Shown here piece by piece: positions 1 through 7,154 of a DNA stretch of 12,502 nucleotides. Location of the stretch: the NCBI GenBank assembly GCA_937901455.1, contig CALDIA010000207.1:1-12502 (forward strand). The letters run 5' to 3'. The stretch is from an uncultured Bacteroidales bacterium (GTDB taxonomy: Bacteria; Bacteroidota; Bacteroidia; Bacteroidales; WCHB1-69). Under the pieces are notes generated by a model. It searched no databases. It worked only from the letters and a program-made list of their open reading frames with translations, and was not told where the DNA came from. The position numbers and the translations under genes are program-made. The first letter of the stretch is position 1. Each line of letters opens with the position of its first letter.

Positions 1-248
1 GGAATTTGAGAAGTTTGTTGTAACATTGCATTGTTTACAACATTATTATTCATATCAGGTGCCATTGGAGGATTAACATCTTGTGGTGTTGCTCCAGGCA
101 CAACGTTATTAGCATTTTGATTATTAACTCCTACTTCAGAAATTCCAGGAACAACCTCTTCTCCTCCACCTACTGCATTATTAGTAGGGAAAATATTAGA
201 AGGTTGAACATCTGGTTGAAGAGCATCTGGAGCAGGTGTTGCTGCTAC
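1..248 (-). CDS. Partial open frame, Asn/Pro-rich linker-like protein, possibly foreign sequence
   Basis: The minus-strand frame whose codons start at multiples of 3 is open from the window edge to beyond position 248. From about 248 down to 3 it reads VAATPAPDALQPDVQPSNIF and continues rich in Asn, Pro, Gln and Val, with clusters such as PTNNA, GGGEE and DMNNN. Almost every third codon position is A or T, unlike most genes further right. The composition suggests an extracellular or linker segment of a low-GC organism. No start or stop codon of this protein can be assigned, and no domain is recognisable. It lies head-to-head with a truncated racemase gene and stops making sense near 245-255, so it may be the result of a rearrangement or a chimeric contig end. 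The coding call rests only on the open frame and the codon pattern. Confidence 0.4.
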
Positions 249-255
249 AAACAAG
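238..255. other. Abrupt junction between unrelated sequences
   Basis: Left of about 245 the sequence reads sensibly only on the minus strand, as an Asn/Pro-rich protein. Right of it the plus strand reads as a racemase, with ATNKLCELIETK preceding the first in-frame ATG at 280. The racemase family normally has about 15-25 further N-terminal residues, including a Gly-rich GGM-type segment, and these are absent. The switch happens within the short stretch GTTGCTGCTACAAAC, which both readings can use. This fits an assembly chimera joined on short shared sequence, or a real deletion or insertion endpoint. Confidence 0.5.
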
Positions 256-279
256 TTATGTGAACTTATAGAGACGAAA

Positions 280-927
280 ATGACGGAAAGCGGAGCTTTT
301 CGTGATGCACACCATCCTGAAATGTTGATATGGCAGGCGACCCAAGTGCCTTCAAGAAGTTTGTACTATGAGGGTAGAGGGGAAAGCTTTATTCCTGGCT
401 ATATAGATATCGGGAATAAAATGAAGTTATGTGGTGTAACTAAAATTGCGATGTGTTGTAATACTGCACATATGGCTATTGAGGAAATTGCAGAAGCTGT
501 AGGGTTACCTTTTATAAACATATTGCAACACGTAGGGGGAGTCATTCAAAGCAAAAACGTGCATAAAATTGGTGTTATGTGTTCATACAGTTTAGCTAAT
601 TCGGGATTTTATACTCAATTTATAAATAGTGGAGACAAGCATCTAGAAGTCTTTTACCCGGATGCTGAACACCAAAGGATGGTAACTCTCGGTATCTGTA
701 ATGCAAAGAATAGTAAACGCTTTTTGGAGAAATACAATGTTGAGCATCCCTGTTTTCTTTTTTCAAAAGTGGTGTCACATCTGAAAGATAAGGGAGCTGA
801 TTGTATTTTGGCTGGTTGTACTGATATACGGAATGTGTTTTATCCAACAGAAGACGTGTTAGGGGATACTATTTATGTTGATTGTCTTGACGTTATGGCT
901 GAAACTATTATAGAAGAGTCAAAATGA
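280..927 (+). CDS. Asp/Glu/hydantoin racemase-family protein, 5'-truncated
   Basis: The protein resembles cofactor-independent amino-acid racemases (Asp/Glu racemase fold), which use two cysteines to invert the alpha carbon of aspartate or glutamate. Counting from the ATG at 280, the first catalytic-type Cys is at residue 60 in CNTAH, and the second is at residue 180 in AGCTDI. Both hallmark motifs are therefore intact. Coding sequence continues in frame upstream of 280 to about 241 (AATNKLCELIETK), so 280 is probably an internal Met and the true start has been lost at the junction near 245. The stop overlaps the licD start by ATGA, which implies co-transcription. In a polysaccharide locus it could supply a D-amino acid substituent, but that role is inferred. 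Loss of the N-terminal strand probably impairs activity if the truncation is real. Confidence 0.8.
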   Translation: MTESGAFRDAHHPEMLIWQATQVPSRSLYYEGRGESFIPGYIDIGNKMKLCGVTKIAMCCNTAHMAIEEIAEAVGLPFINILQHVGGVIQSKNVHKIGVMCSYSLANSGFYTQFINSGDKHLEVFYPDAEHQRMVTLGICNAKNSKRFLEKYNVEHPCFLFSKVVSHLKDKGADCILAGCTDIRNVFYPTEDVLGDTIYVDCLDVMAETIIEESK

Positions 928-1724
928 AGAAGATTGATTTAGCAGAGCTAAGACTCATTCAATTGGATATATTGACCGCTGTCGACAGGTTTTGTCGTGA
1001 TTACAATGTTAAGTATTCACTAGGCTGTGGCTCCATGCTTGGCGCAGCTCGCCACAAAGGTTATATCCCATGGGATGACGATATAGACATATACTTATTG
1101 AGAGAAGAGTATGAAAAACTTGTGGAGAAGTTTCCCGAGACATATGAAAACGTGAAACTAGCCTCTCTTCAAAGGGACAAAAAGTGGGACAGGGCATATT
1201 CGAAAGCGTATGATTGCAGAACAGAGATGCAGGATGCAGGTAATAAATATCGTGTAGGAGTAGGTATTGATGTTTTTCCTATTGATACTATACCTAAAGA
1301 CAAAGAGGAGTGGTTGAGTTATGACAAAAAAAGACGCAGATATCAGCAGCTTTATGAATGGAAAATTTCTATGGTTTTTCGTAAAGGGCGGGAATGGTGG
1401 AAATACATTTTCTTGCCATTTACAAAGCTTTTCCTCTTGCCGTTTTCAGCAAGAAATATTGCAAGATTTCTTGAACGTTATTCCATGAAGTACCGAGACA
1501 CAGAATCACCATACGTTTTTGAGTGCTGCCAGGGAATATTTCAAAAACACCCATTTAAAAGGTCTGTTCTTGAAAATATTGTTGACATGCCTTTTGAAGA
1601 CAGAATGGTTTATGGTATGAGAGATTATGATGAGTATCTTAGTAATGCATACGGTGATTGGAGAAAATTACCGCCCATTGAAAAAAGAATAGTACATCAT
1701 GTTTTTAACGCTTGGTGGAAATGA
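924..1724 (+). CDS. LicD-family phosphotransferase
   Basis: This 266-residue protein has the LicD nucleotidyl/phosphotransferase-like signature. Residues 36-55 read GSMLGAARHKGYIPWDDDID, containing the GS...GAxRH motif and the acidic WDDDID metal-binding cluster. A second conserved block, GIDVFPID, lies at 114-121, and the C-terminus has the typical AYGDWRKLPP segment. Family members transfer phosphocholine or other phospho-substituents, such as polyol phosphate, onto cell-surface glycans. The actual group cannot be told from sequence, and no choline-activation genes (licA or licC type) are visible here. It overlaps the upstream racemase by 4 bases and the downstream glycosyltransferase by ATGA, so the three probably form one transcriptional unit. 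Length is normal for the family and both motifs are complete, so it is probably functional in the cytoplasm. Confidence 0.85.
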   Translation: MKKIDLAELRLIQLDILTAVDRFCRDYNVKYSLGCGSMLGAARHKGYIPWDDDIDIYLLREEYEKLVEKFPETYENVKLASLQRDKKWDRAYSKAYDCRTEMQDAGNKYRVGVGIDVFPIDTIPKDKEEWLSYDKKRRRYQQLYEWKISMVFRKGREWWKYIFLPFTKLFLLPFSARNIARFLERYSMKYRDTESPYVFECCQGIFQKHPFKRSVLENIVDMPFEDRMVYGMRDYDEYLSNAYGDWRKLPPIEKRIVHHVFNAWWK

Positions 1725-2827
1725 ATAAAAAACCAAGAATACTTTTTATCGGCACACTGCCGCCACCCGTGCATGGCAGTGCGGTGGTGAGCCAGCAGAT
1801 AAAGGACAGCAAGGTTATCAATGATGCCTTTGATGGCGACTGGGTGAACTTCTCCACGTCGCGACGGATGGATGAGATTGGGAAGAAAACTCTGGCAAAA
1901 CCTTTCCGTTTAATAGGGGCACTATGCAAGGAGTTTTGGCTGCTAATCACGCATCATTATGATTTGTGTTACCTTGCTATTACCTGTCACGGAAGCGGGT
2001 TTCTGAAGGATGCTCCGTTTGTGCTGATGGCGAAGCTGTTCCGCAGGAAGATAGTGATTCACCAGCATAACAAAGGCATGGCGAACGATGTGGACAGATG
2101 GCCGTACCGTTGGCTGCTGCCTTTGTGTTATAAGAATGCAAAAGTAATATTGTTATCGTGGTATCTTTATACGGATATAGAAAAGATAGTTCCGAAAGAA
2201 AATGTTCTAAATTGCCCTAATGGTATCAAATTGGACAAAACGCAAAATGATTCTATAAAAAAAGAAAACAAAACTCCTCGTTTGTTGTTTTTAAGTAATC
2301 TTATGGAGAGTAAGGGCATTTTTGTGTTATTGGATGCATTAAGAATTATGGATGAAAAAGGGTGTTCATTTAGATGTGATTTTGTTGGAGGCGAGACAAA
2401 AGATATAGACGCTATCAGATTTGCTAAAGAAACGACCCAACGTGGTTTAAATAATAAAGTTTTTTATCTTGGCAGAAAATATGGGAAAGAAAAAGATGAA
2501 CTGTATGACAATTCAGACATATTTGTATTTCCTACAAATGAAGACTGCTTTCCATTAGTGTTATTAGAAGCCATGTCGCATCATTTGCCAATAATAACGA
2601 CTAATGAAGGCGGTATACCTGATATAGTTGATGAGGGCATAAACGGTCTTGTTTGTGAGCGACGCAACTCACAGTCTTTGGCTGATTGTATAGAGAAATT
2701 AATAAATGATAAAGAATTGCGACACTCGATGGGAGCGGTGGGTCGCAAAAGACTAGAGGAACAATTTACGGAAAAACACTTTGAAGAAAAAATGTTGGAA
2801 TGCCTAAAAAGTTGTTGCCGACCATAA
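1721..2827 (+). CDS. GT4-type glycosyltransferase, mosaic gene
   Basis: A 368-residue GT-B glycosyltransferase. The N-terminal domain begins RILFIGTLPPPVHGSAVV, the usual Rossmann strand and Gly/Pro loop. The C-terminal donor domain has LFLSNLMESKG, then PTNEDCFPLVLLEAM (residues 271-285) and GGIPDIV. In the retaining-GT acid pair, D275 aligns with the first Glu of EX7E and E283 with the second, while E274 sits one residue earlier. ATG 1721 is chosen over 1712 because it gives an ATGA overlap with licD, like the overlap before it. Base composition changes sharply near 2130-2150: the first ~140 codons are GC-richer and the rest AT-rich. Together with the orphan GT C-terminus just downstream, this suggests the 3' part was acquired by recombination. 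The frame is complete, so it may work as a hybrid. The donor sugar is unknown. Confidence 0.85.
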   Translation: MNKKPRILFIGTLPPPVHGSAVVSQQIKDSKVINDAFDGDWVNFSTSRRMDEIGKKTLAKPFRLIGALCKEFWLLITHHYDLCYLAITCHGSGFLKDAPFVLMAKLFRRKIVIHQHNKGMANDVDRWPYRWLLPLCYKNAKVILLSWYLYTDIEKIVPKENVLNCPNGIKLDKTQNDSIKKENKTPRLLFLSNLMESKGIFVLLDALRIMDEKGCSFRCDFVGGETKDIDAIRFAKETTQRGLNNKVFYLGRKYGKEKDELYDNSDIFVFPTNEDCFPLVLLEAMSHHLPIITTNEGGIPDIVDEGINGLVCERRNSQSLADCIEKLINDKELRHSMGAVGRKRLEEQFTEKHFEEKMLECLKSCCRP

Positions 2828-2837
2828 TAAAATAATT

Positions 2838-3062
2838 GGTTTGTTTTGTGGTGTTCCCGATTTGGCCGTGGACGGGGAGAATATGCTGCTGTTTGAGCCG
2901 GGGGATGTGGATACCCTTGCAAAGAAATTGGAGCTAATCATCACTGATAATGTGTTGAGAGGAAAGTTGGCGGAGGAATCAAAGAAATTGTCTTCATACA
3001 AGTTTAATTTGAAGACTGTTACGGAGGAAGTGGGGGAGTTTTATGAGGAATTAAGCAGATGA
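2838..3062 (+). pseudogene. Orphan C-terminal fragment of a GT4 glycosyltransferase
   Basis: This frame reads GLFCGVPDLAVDGENMLLFE, then TLAKKLELIITD and a charged helical tail ending EEVGEFYEELSR. It aligns with the last ~75 residues of ordinary GT4 enzymes, and with the intact upstream gene from GGIPDIVDEGINGLVCE onward. No start, N-terminal domain or acid-pair motif is present, and the only start-like codon is TTG at 2841. It begins 11 bases after the stop of the upstream GT gene. Its GC-rich codon style matches the first 140 codons of that gene rather than the AT-rich second half. The simplest reading is that it is the displaced 3' end of the original glycosyltransferase, left behind when a foreign 3' half was inserted. 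It is very unlikely to be functional alone. Confidence 0.75.
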
Positions 3063-3123
3063 AAGTTGAGTGCTGTGTCAGGATGATGAGAGGATGCCTC
3101 ATCTATAACGGTTATTGAAAGTA

Positions 3124-4275
3124 ATGGAACAATATACATTATTCTTTTCATGGCAAAACGATAGGAAGAAGGTCAAAAGCGCCATCAAGAAAGCCTTGAA
3201 GGTTGCATGTGAAACATTTCAACAGGAAGGAGTTGAATTGTTGCTGGATGAAGACACTCGTGGAAGGGTCGGCAACAAGGATATAGTTCGCGATGTTCTT
3301 GACAAGATTGAGCGATGTGACATTTTCTTGGCTGACCTAACCCCGGTAACGTCGATGTATAAAGATGTTGAAAATAATTCAACTAAATTGCTACCCAACA
3401 GCAATGTCATGTTCGAATATGGATATGCATTTCATTGCAAAGGCGAAAACCGAATGATATCATTGGCTCGGCTCGAATCGGATGAACATGTTGAGAATTT
3501 ACCATTCGATATCAACCACAATACTCTTACAACATTCAAAGATGCGAATGGATTAAAACATTTGGTTGATTGGATAAGAAATATCATTAAAGACATTGAT
3601 AAAGAGAGGGTTTTGTTTGTTCCCGCTTTTGATTGTAGCTTGTCATTTACTGACAACCTATCAGAGAAATTGGCAATTCATCCCAAATTCAAAAAAACTG
3701 TGTATGGGGTGAAAAGAAAAGGTGGTGTTGTTAAAACCCAAGAAAAAAATAATACTCTTGCTCAAGTGCTGAATCCTTCCAAGCATTTGTATGAGATAGC
3801 TCAAAGTATCAACAAGTTTTATGCTCCTACAGTAATAAAACCTGTTAGTCAGAAAACCAACAATAGCTATTGTGCTATTATGTTATCTTTTTTCAATAAG
3901 GGCACCACGGCACTTGAGAACTGCAACCTTCGCATTGAGGCGGATGATGATAGGGTGGTATTTGCTCGTACGAATGTTGAGAAAACGATATTTCTCGACG
4001 TATTATCTCCGTCCAACACCTTGGTCTATGAGAAATTGGTGTCCCACCGTGTAAATATTTTAAATCCAAGCGATTGCTCTCTATTAGATATGTTTTATCT
4101 TCATGCGCCGCATGATATCGGAAAGTTTCAATTGTTCTGGAATATGAATTCCAAAACCTATCAAACAAAAGGTTCCCTGGAAATTGTCGTTGAACCCGAC
4201 TATGAGTTACATTGTGTGGAAAACGATGCCAAAGCAGGCACAGAATCAATAGAAGATCAGATAAGTACAGAATAG
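3124..4275 (+). CDS. TIR-like / nucleoside deoxyribosyltransferase-like domain protein, putative defence effector
   Basis: A 383-residue protein with no resemblance to glycan enzymes. The N-terminal ~140 residues fit the TIR-like/nucleoside 2-deoxyribosyltransferase-like fold: TLFFSWQND (4-13), LLLDEDTRG (39-47), CDIFLADLTP (65-74), and PNSNVMFEYGYAF (91-103). E98 in FEYGYA is the likely catalytic-type glutamate. Proteins of this type occur in bacterial immune operons as NAD- or nucleotide-degrading effectors. The remaining ~240 residues are unassigned, with no obvious transmembrane segment. They may sense a ligand or partner, perhaps through a beta-rich domain (SYCAIMLSFFNKGTTALENC). ATG 3124 is chosen because TYLFFSW-type families start close to the first strand; the upstream TTG at 3115 adds only three residues. 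It lies between a GT relic and the ATPase/nuclease pair, so acquisition by transfer is likely. NADase activity is inferred, not shown. Confidence 0.6.
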   Translation: MEQYTLFFSWQNDRKKVKSAIKKALKVACETFQQEGVELLLDEDTRGRVGNKDIVRDVLDKIERCDIFLADLTPVTSMYKDVENNSTKLLPNSNVMFEYGYAFHCKGENRMISLARLESDEHVENLPFDINHNTLTTFKDANGLKHLVDWIRNIIKDIDKERVLFVPAFDCSLSFTDNLSEKLAIHPKFKKTVYGVKRKGGVVKTQEKNNTLAQVLNPSKHLYEIAQSINKFYAPTVIKPVSQKTNNSYCAIMLSFFNKGTTALENCNLRIEADDDRVVFARTNVEKTIFLDVLSPSNTLVYEKLVSHRVNILNPSDCSLLDMFYLHAPHDIGKFQLFWNMNSKTYQTKGSLEIVVEPDYELHCVENDAKAGTESIEDQISTE

Positions 4276-4360
4276 TTTTAAGGGATAAATAAAGATGGTT
4301 TTATTATAACAGATGGTGTTAAGTATTGGATGAATTATTCAATTGTTTTGGAAAAAGCTA

Positions 4361-4368
4361 TATCTTTG
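4361..4368 (+). promoter_or_regulatory. Candidate Bacteroidetes -7 promoter box
   Basis: TATCTTTG exactly matches the Bacteroidetes sigma-ABfr -7 consensus TAnnTTTG and lies 32 bases before the ATPase start at 4401. No good TTTG -33 element sits at the usual spacing of about 20 bases; the nearest TTTG is only 10 bases upstream. The call is therefore tentative. If real, the ATPase/nuclease pair has its own promoter, separate from the TIR-like gene, which ends 125 bases upstream of the ATPase. Confidence 0.4.
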
Positions 4369-4400
4369 CGGAAAGATTATCAAACTGAAAGTATTGTCCT

Positions 4401-5639
4401 ATGAACAGATTAGTCATACGCAACGTGGGTCCAATCAAAAGTGTGGACATTAGCCTCAACAAGGTGAATGTCTTTATCGGTCCTCAGGGAAGCGGTAAGA
4501 GCACCATCGCCAAAATCGTGAGTTTCTGCTCATGGATGGAAAAGATGAATGACGCAACCTATAGGGTGGTAGCCGATGGCCTGGTGACAAGGTTATGCTC
4601 CTTCCACCACATGAAAGAGTACTTTTCCGACAAATCGACCATCTTTTATGTGGGTGATAACATTGCGTTTGCCTATAACTGGAAGGGGACTCTTCCTTTG
4701 CCAAGAAAGTTTATCGATGGTAATTCGGAACATTTTCACGAAAAGGAGTATGTGTTTTATTCAAGTGACAAGGTGGTTAATCCCAAGGTTTCCTACATTC
4801 CAGCAGAACGTAACTTTGTGTCGGCCGTGCCTTCGCTAAAAAAATACTCCGAGAACGACGACAACCTACAAAGTTTTGTAAACGATTGGTTTGATGCCAA
4901 ATTGCATTATACCAAGGATCATCCTATGCCGGTGACTCATCTAGGGCTGAAATACTACTATAACAAAGGCATTGATAGGGATTTCCTCGTTATCGGAAAC
5001 AAAGTGAATATTCCGCTCACTTCTGCCTCCAGTGGTTTTCAATCCATCGTTCCGCTGGCCGTTATGGTGAAATGGTTGTCTTCTGGCATTTATGAAGAGA
5101 ACAAGCCGTTCTCTCCGGAGGAAAACCAACGTGTGCGTGACATTTTGTCCCATTTGTCGGGTAGCGCAAGTGAGAACGAGGCAGAGTTGATAGACAGGCT
5201 TCGTGGTTTTATCCAAGGCCGTGTTTATTCGCATACGCAGTTTGTTATCGAAGAGCCTGAACAAAACCTGTTTCCCAAGACACAGATGGATTTGTTGTAT
5301 CATCTGATTTCCGAAATCAACCATGGCAGAAATCATAAGCTTGTCATCACCACTCATAGTCCTTACATACTTTATGCATTGAACAATTGTTTGTTGGCTT
5401 ATTTGGTCAAGAATAATCTGGACGACGAAACGGCCGAGGCTGTGGAAAGCGTGAGATATGCCATCAATCCTTCTGACGTTTCGGTGTGGTCGATCAAGGA
5501 CGGGTGCTTGAGAAACGACAAGGGCGAGCCGCACAAGACCATACAGGATGCTAGGGGGCTGGTCAGGAAGAACTATTTCAATGATGTAATGAAAACCGTG
5601 ATGGGTGATTTCAACACGCTGCTTGGTTATGATGAATGA
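4401..5639 (+). CDS. ABC/OLD-type AAA ATPase (AAA_15/AAA_21-like), putative defence component
   Basis: A 412-residue SMC/ABC-class ATPase. The start NRLVIRNVGPIKSVDISLNK is the usual first strand, followed by Walker A GPQGSGKST (27-35). An ABC-signature-like SASSGFQS lies at about 208-215, Walker B FVIEEPEQNLFP at 281-292, and the switch His in TTHSPY at 317-322. YIPAERNF (132-139) is also typical of this clade. All catalytic motifs are present. There is no TOPRIM nuclease domain at the C-terminus, unlike OLD proteins, so any nuclease must act in trans. The following gene overlaps its end and encodes a small PD-(D/E)xK-like protein, the obvious partner. Such ATPase-plus-small-effector pairs (for example PARIS, with a different effector) act in phage defence, where the ATPase scaffolds or restrains a toxin. 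The immune role here is inferred. Confidence 0.8.
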   Translation: MNRLVIRNVGPIKSVDISLNKVNVFIGPQGSGKSTIAKIVSFCSWMEKMNDATYRVVADGLVTRLCSFHHMKEYFSDKSTIFYVGDNIAFAYNWKGTLPLPRKFIDGNSEHFHEKEYVFYSSDKVVNPKVSYIPAERNFVSAVPSLKKYSENDDNLQSFVNDWFDAKLHYTKDHPMPVTHLGLKYYYNKGIDRDFLVIGNKVNIPLTSASSGFQSIVPLAVMVKWLSSGIYEENKPFSPEENQRVRDILSHLSGSASENEAELIDRLRGFIQGRVYSHTQFVIEEPEQNLFPKTQMDLLYHLISEINHGRNHKLVITTHSPYILYALNNCLLAYLVKNNLDDETAEAVESVRYAINPSDVSVWSIKDGCLRNDKGEPHKTIQDARGLVRKNYFNDVMKTVMGDFNTLLGYDE

Positions 5640-6219
5640 GACGGGGCCTATTACACAGGATGTGTTTGTGGCGGATTTTACGGAGTATAACAACAACCAT
5701 CCCGAAGTGCCTGCTCCTTATGCTGGCGTTGTGATAGCATCTGAGGAGAATGATATTATACCGTCCTTCAGACTAACGGACAAGAACAGGCATCCGTTCA
5801 TGGCGGTTAACTTCGAGGAAAATCCAGCTGTGTTTACGCGAGAAGATGGAACAAAGCTACCGCAATGTGAATGCATGTTTTATGCCATTAGGGAGGAAGC
5901 ACCTGCTTGGCTCCTGTTTTTGGAGATGAAATACTGCGCTCCTAAAAACGTTTATGATAGCATCATCGAAGGATTAGGCCAATTAAAGAAGACATGTAAG
6001 TATCTTTTGGAAGAGAAACAAGTCTACGAATCGGCGAGATTCAAGCGTTTTTTTGTCGTGTCTACACCGAATTGTGAGCCATTGGATCCTTTTGACGCCA
6101 ACTATTTCAACCAAGAGGATATGTTGTCCTTGAAAGAAGAAACTCAAGCGACACTGTTCATTACGAACCAAGTGGATATTTATACCCCTAAACATTTGAG
6201 AAATGCCAACTCAAAGTAG
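5629..6219 (+). CDS. Putative PD-(D/E)xK-like nuclease partner of the ATPase
   Basis: A small soluble protein of 196 residues from ATG 5629; ATG 5632 or GTG 5605 are possible alternatives. It overlaps the ATPase stop, indicating translational coupling. I do not recognise the family by name. The middle shows a nuclease-like pattern: an acidic residue at E81 (PQCECMFYA), about 17 residues later a hydrophobic strand LLFLEMKYC carrying E99-x-K101, then GLGQLKKTCKYL with Q118. This D/E...ExK...Q order on beta-beta-alpha is the usual PD-(D/E)xK core. The rest (SARFKRFFVVSTPNCEPLDPF, LFITNQVDIYT) fits further core strands. The likely role is a DNA- or RNA-cleaving effector regulated by the ATPase. 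A structural or chaperone-like partner remains possible, because the motif is judged by eye. Confidence 0.6.
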   Translation: MMNETGPITQDVFVADFTEYNNNHPEVPAPYAGVVIASEENDIIPSFRLTDKNRHPFMAVNFEENPAVFTREDGTKLPQCECMFYAIREEAPAWLLFLEMKYCAPKNVYDSIIEGLGQLKKTCKYLLEEKQVYESARFKRFFVVSTPNCEPLDPFDANYFNQEDMLSLKEETQATLFITNQVDIYTPKHLRNANSK

Positions 6220-6278
6220 TGTGATTCGTTCGTGCGACCGCTATTGGAACTCGAATGGTCAGTATTAATCAAACACTT

Positions 6279-7013
6279 ATGAACATCTTCAACATAAAAA
6301 TCGAATTCGACCCAAAGGTGTTAAGAGACACCATAGAGCATCATATTGAAGAAAAGAAGAAGGCCTACGTGTGCGTGGTGGATGCCAACGTGATAACGAT
6401 AGCACAGAAGGACTTGAAGTATCGTGAGATAGTGAAGAACGCCACCATCAACACGTGCGACGGAAGCTCCATCGCCAAGATGGTGAACAAGATATACGGC
6501 ACGGACTACCATGCCTACAATGGGCCGGAGGTGTTTGAATACTACATCGAGCGGCCCTACAAGCACTTACTCTTAGGCAACAAAGCATCCAAGGTGGAGC
6601 AGATTAAGGCAAAAGTGAAGGAAAAGGGAGTAGAGTTGGACATGCAACACCTGGATGTGCCGTTTGTGCCCGTTGAGGAATTTGATTACGAGGGTATTGC
6701 CAAACAGATCAACGAAATCAAGCCAGATATTGTTTGGGTGAGTCTGGGCGCACCGAAGCAGGAGACTTTTATTTCCAACATTTTTCCCTATGTCAATCAA
6801 GGCGTGTTCTTTGGGATTGGCGCTGCGTTCAATTTCTATACGGGCGACTTACATAACAACAAGAAAGAAGTAGGAGGCCTGAGACTGATTTGGTTGGAGC
6901 GTATCTTTAAAGAACCCAAAAAACAATTGAAGCGGGTGGGCAACTATTTGCTTGTCATGCCAAGAATGTACCGTGAGGAACGGAAAAGAGCAAGACAAAA
7001 TGCGTTAAAATGA
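6279..7013 (+). CDS. WecG/TagA/CpsF-family (GT26) glycosyltransferase
   Basis: A 244-residue GT26 enzyme that transfers an N-acetylmannosamine-type or other sugar from a UDP donor to a lipid-linked acceptor on the cytoplasmic membrane face. Family blocks are all present in order: VVDANVITIAQ, NTCDGSSIAKM, LLLGNKASK, VWVSLGAPKQE, FFGIGAAFNFYTG and WLERIFKEPKK near the C-terminus. ATG 6279 (MNIFNIKIEF) is preferred over 6255, because a relic of the same gene start at 8977 (MQIFNIKIEV) aligns from this point. The 59 bases separating it from the upstream putative nuclease gene hold nothing recognisable. It sits between the two foreign inserts and probably belongs with the downstream epimerase and initiating transferase. 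Its length is normal and no defect is visible. Confidence 0.9.
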   Translation: MNIFNIKIEFDPKVLRDTIEHHIEEKKKAYVCVVDANVITIAQKDLKYREIVKNATINTCDGSSIAKMVNKIYGTDYHAYNGPEVFEYYIERPYKHLLLGNKASKVEQIKAKVKEKGVELDMQHLDVPFVPVEEFDYEGIAKQINEIKPDIVWVSLGAPKQETFISNIFPYVNQGVFFGIGAAFNFYTGDLHNNKKEVGGLRLIWLERIFKEPKKQLKRVGNYLLVMPRMYREERKRARQNALK

Positions 7014-7026
7014 ACAAACGCACGGA

Positions 7027-7146
7027 TTGGAGCAAAGCAAGAACCATTGAATTATGAACATACTCATCACTGGTGTTCACGGTTTCGTGGGTTTCAACCT
7101 TGTGGTAGTGGTGAACAGGATGGAACCCAATAACAAATACAAGTAG
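7027..7146 (+). pseudogene. Relic of the 5' end of the sugar epimerase gene
   Basis: Positions 7027-7101 align without gaps to 9058-9132, with about 59 of 75 bases identical. The match spans the leader and first 16 codons of the epimerase gene. From ATG 7054 it reads MNILITGVHGFVGFNLVV, compared with MNILITGIHGFVGSNLVA in the intact gene, and stops at TAG 7144-7146 after 31 codons. Many differences are synonymous, so this is a diverged copy rather than a very recent duplicate. It lies immediately before the AlbA_2 gene. Confidence 0.8.
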
Positions 7147-7154
7147 TAAAAAAG

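Noticed and set aside
81..263. Plus-strand 60-codon open frame at the left end
   Set aside because: It is rich in Ser, Asn and Cys with no domain, lies opposite the better minus-strand frame, and crosses the junction near 245.
3082..3105. GATGAG...CTCATC hairpin before the TIR-like gene
   Set aside because: The stem is only 6 bp and has no T-tract, so it is not supported as a terminator.
4941..5696. Minus-strand 251-codon open frame
   Set aside because: It lies wholly opposite the ATPase gene, whose motifs are clear; it is an antisense shadow.
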